Shown here one piece after another: positions 6,621-8,439 of a stretch of 8,439 nucleotides of DNA. The notes beneath the pieces are model-generated. The model was not told where the DNA came from. It searched no databases and saw only the letters and a program-made list of their open reading frames with translations. Source of the stretch: an uncultured Eggerthellaceae bacterium. GTDB lineage: Bacteria; Actinomycetota; Coriobacteriia; Coriobacteriales; Eggerthellaceae. Within the stretch, counting starts at the first letter, position 1; each line of letters opens with the position of its first letter. The DNA lies in contig CAJUFC010000027.1 of assembly GCA_910585565.1 (NCBI GenBank), forward strand, positions 1 through 8,439, given 5' to 3'. Position numbers and translations under genes: made by a program.

Positions 6621-8439
6621 TTAGGCGATGCCCTGGTAGGTCATCCTCGCGAGCGAGGCAATATAGTCGCTCGCGGTCTTGGACCCCACGACCCTGTCTT
6701 GGTCGATGCCGCCGGCAGGGATGGAAACCTTCACGTACACGCCCTTGCCGCCGTCTATATCCGCGAGGCTGATGCTGCCCGTCGGAGCGTCACCGAAGCC
6801 ATACGACCCAGATACCCCGTCGCGCGAGCTGCCGACCGCGAAGGTGACGCCTGACGCATCCGCCAACAGCCCCGTCAGGTCATTCGCAGCAAACGCGACG
6901 CCCGTCACGCTGGTCTTGCTCGCGCCATCGGTCAGCTTGACCGCGATCACGCTCTCCCACGCGCCGCCCGTCGCACTGTCGAGCGCCGCGTCCGCGAAGA
7001 AGCAGTTCCCCTCAGGCGCCGCCTCCTCCCAGTTGGCCGTCAGCGCCACCGTGCCCGCCTCCGCGAAGGCATCCGCAATGTTCGACGAGTCGCCCGACGC
7101 GCCCCCGCGCGACCACGACCAACCCGTGAACCGGAAGCCCTCCTTCTTAGGCTCCGGCAAGGCAGGCGCGCCGCCCTTCCGATAGCTGGTGGGATACACG
7201 CTCGCGTCGGACCTGTCGAGGCCACTGTACGTGATGGTCCCGAAACTTGAGTTTATTGCCTCAATGCCCGCCTTGTTCTGATTCGCCAAACCTTGCGCTG
7301 CCGCAGCATCACTGAGTGCTTTGTTCGCCTTGCCCGCAATGGTGGACGTATTCGAGTCGCTAGCAGAGCTGCCAACATAATCCGCTGTAGCTAGTTTAGT
7401 TTTTCCTGCAGCTTCTTTTCGGACCACGCCCAAGAAAGCCAGGTTGTATCCGCCATTCATAACGTGAAGGAGTCCATTTGCCTGGAGATAAGCGCCCGAT
7501 CCAAAGGTGAGGGACACAAACGCAAACCCATCCGTCGGCTGCAAAAGAAACGAACCGATTTTCGTGCCCCCACAATCGTAGCATTCAACTGTTACCGAAC
7601 CGTCTCCGTAGTTATAAACATGCCTCCATGTGAATGGACCAGAGAACGAGCCTGCGCAAACCAGATGCACCTCTGCGTTGTTGAATGCATAGGAGCCGTT
7701 CGAAGCCGTCACGGTCATAAACGTGCTAGGCGCCCAGATCGAAGTGCGCACCCATAAGTCAGCGGAACCGAAATAGCCTGAATAAGGGACGACGTTATCA
7801 CCTGACATAGCAGTAGGAGACATTCCTCCAACATCATTCGCTTGAGACGAGCCCAAATCCCCATAAGACGAAACCAACTGACTTGACGCATCAATTTCAG
7901 GCAATGACGCTGACTCCTGAGTTCCGATAGATGCAGTGCTGACTGCCCCCCGCACCGTGGAGGGTGCTACCGGCTCGGCTAGGTTGGGGCAGTCCTTGAA
8001 GGCGTCCTGGCCGATCGTCGTGACGCCCTCGGGGATACTGATGCTCTGCAAAAACACGGCGCCCTCGAAGGCGTTAGGGGCAATCTCGGTCACGGGGTAG
8101 GTGACGTCGTCGATGACGACTGATGCGGGGATGTCGAGGCGCGCGGGAGTCGCGGTCTTGTCGCCCTGCCAGGTGACGATCGCCGTCATGTCGGACTTCA
8201 CGGTGAAGGCGAGGCCATTCTCCGCCTGCTCAATCACGCCCTCGGCGTTCGGCTTCTTCAGGTCCATGGCGTTCTCGTGGGCGCCGGGATAGGAGACGAG
8301 CATCGCCTCGGTCGTCTCGGCGACGCCCTCCTCGGTCACGCCTATGGTCTCGGTGAGCGATCCATACGGCTTGCCCATGACGATGTCGTCGGTCCTCCAT
8401 CCGGCCTCGTGCCAGGCGCTCCGGCGCTCCTTCTGCCCC
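6621..8439 (-). CDS. BspA-type leucine-rich repeat / InlB repeat surface protein, partial (N-terminus beyond right edge)
   Basis: The frame is open to the right edge. The ATG at 8378 is probably internal: it has no suitably spaced ribosome-binding site, no signal peptide follows, and 20 more in-frame codons upstream (including WHEAGWRTDDIV) look like protein. Numbering from that ATG, residues about 54-133 form a BspA-like LRR_5 unit (LDIPASVVI, YPVTEIAPNAF, SISIPEGVTTIGQDAF). Residues 140-382 are an unrecognised segment of lower GC, with aromatic beta-like sequence and cysteine pair C266/C269, ending in a helical linker (about 345-377, alanine-rich, coiled-coil-like). An InlB-type repeat covers about 383-450 (GFRFTGWSWSRG, LTANWE). 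The last 100 or so residues resemble the ends of the next two proteins (VYVKVSI, then DYIASLARMTYQGIA). No anchor is seen at the C-terminus. It is likely an exported adhesin or surface protein; exact role unknown. Confidence 0.87.
   Translation of the reverse strand, partial: GQKERRSAWHEAGWRTDDIVMGKPYGSLTETIGVTEEGVAETTEAMLVSYPGAHENAMDLKKPNAEGVIEQAENGLAFTVKSDMTAIVTWQGDKTATPARLDIPASVVIDDVTYPVTEIAPNAFEGAVFLQSISIPEGVTTIGQDAFKDCPNLAEPVAPSTVRGAVSTASIGTQESASLPEIDASSQLVSSYGDLGSSQANDVGGMSPTAMSGDNVVPYSGYFGSADLWVRTSIWAPSTFMTVTASNGSYAFNNAEVHLVCAGSFSGPFTWRHVYNYGDGSVTVECYDCGGTKIGSFLLQPTDGFAFVSLTFGSGAYLQANGLLHVMNGGYNLAFLGVVRKEAAGKTKLATADYVGSSASDSNTSTIAGKANKALSDAAAAQGLANQNKAGIEAINSSFGTITYSGLDRSDASVYPTSYRKGGAPALPEPKKEGFRFTGWSWSRGGASGDSSNIADAFAEAGTVALTANWEEAAPEGNCFFADAALDSATGGAWESVIAVKLTDGASKTSVTGVAFAANDLTGLLADASGVTFAVGSSRDGVSGSYGFGDAPTGSISLADIDGGKGVYVKVSIPAGGIDQDRVVGSKTASDYIASLARMTYQGIA
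7200..7935 (-). other. Lower-GC cassette inside the LRR/InlB surface gene
   Basis: Hand counting of 7261-7920 gives 340 G or C in 660 bases (about 52%), against 67% in 6901-6960, 67% in 7921-7980 and 63% in 8161-8220. The change at the right side is abrupt, within one 60-base line. The segment matches residues 140-382 of the protein, exactly between the leucine-rich repeat and the InlB repeat, so base composition and domain borders coincide. The reading frame is intact throughout, so this is a domain exchange or insertion rather than a mobile element that breaks the gene. No inverted or direct terminal repeats were noticed. Confidence 0.7.

Noticed and set aside
6645..6658. Inverted repeat CCTCGC-GA-GCGAGG near the end of the first surface gene
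   Set aside because: It lies within coding sequence with a two-base gap and no T-run; chance is likely in GC-rich DNA.
5451..6854. Plus-strand open frame of 467 codons across the two surface genes
   Set aside because: It crosses a gene boundary on the other strand, has no recognisable motif and has the amino acid bias of a GC-driven shadow frame.
1..8439. CRISPR arrays, insertion sequences, tRNA or rRNA genes
   Set aside because: No regularly spaced direct repeats, transposase-like frames or RNA gene cores were found on either strand.

Overview
The window is GC-rich and every gene I can support lies on the minus strand, so transcription runs from right to left. The codon use, an Elp3-type tRNA-modification enzyme, an ECF-type vitamin or metal transporter, and secreted proteins built from BspA leucine-rich repeats and InlB-type repeats together suggest a host-associated actinobacterium, most likely of the class Coriobacteriia. 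That placement is inference; there is no rRNA or marker gene here to confirm it.

Right block (about 8439 to 3547): three consecutive secreted, surface-type proteins in one apparent operon, with 15 and 17 bases between stop and chosen start. The first is cut by the right edge and combines a BspA-like leucine-rich repeat, a central segment of clearly lower GC (about 52% by hand count) and an InlB-type repeat. The second (663 aa) has a signal peptide and three long InlB-like repeats. The third (349 aa) has a signal peptide and one InlB-like repeat. All three end in what looks like the same beta-rich C-terminal module, and none of the three has an LPXTG motif or a C-terminal membrane anchor.

Middle (3286 to 3546): 261 bases with no convincing gene but several strong inverted repeats. 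It may be a termination region, a structured RNA or a repeat element. I could not match it to a known RNA family. An extended -10 promoter lies directly against the next start codon, so that gene is probably translated from a leaderless message.

Left block (3285 to 1): a tightly overlapping operon of elp3 (radical SAM / acetyltransferase for wobble-uridine modification), ecfT (membrane energising subunit of an ECF transporter, ATGA overlap) and an ECF-type ATPase gene (28-base overlap) that runs off the left edge. No substrate-binding S component is visible, so the transported substrate is unknown. The most unusual points are the foreign-looking cassette in the first surface protein, the shared terminal module, the hairpin-dense intergenic region, and two non-standard positions in otherwise canonical enzymes: a glutamine at the ATPase H-switch and loss of the cysteine cluster in Elp3.
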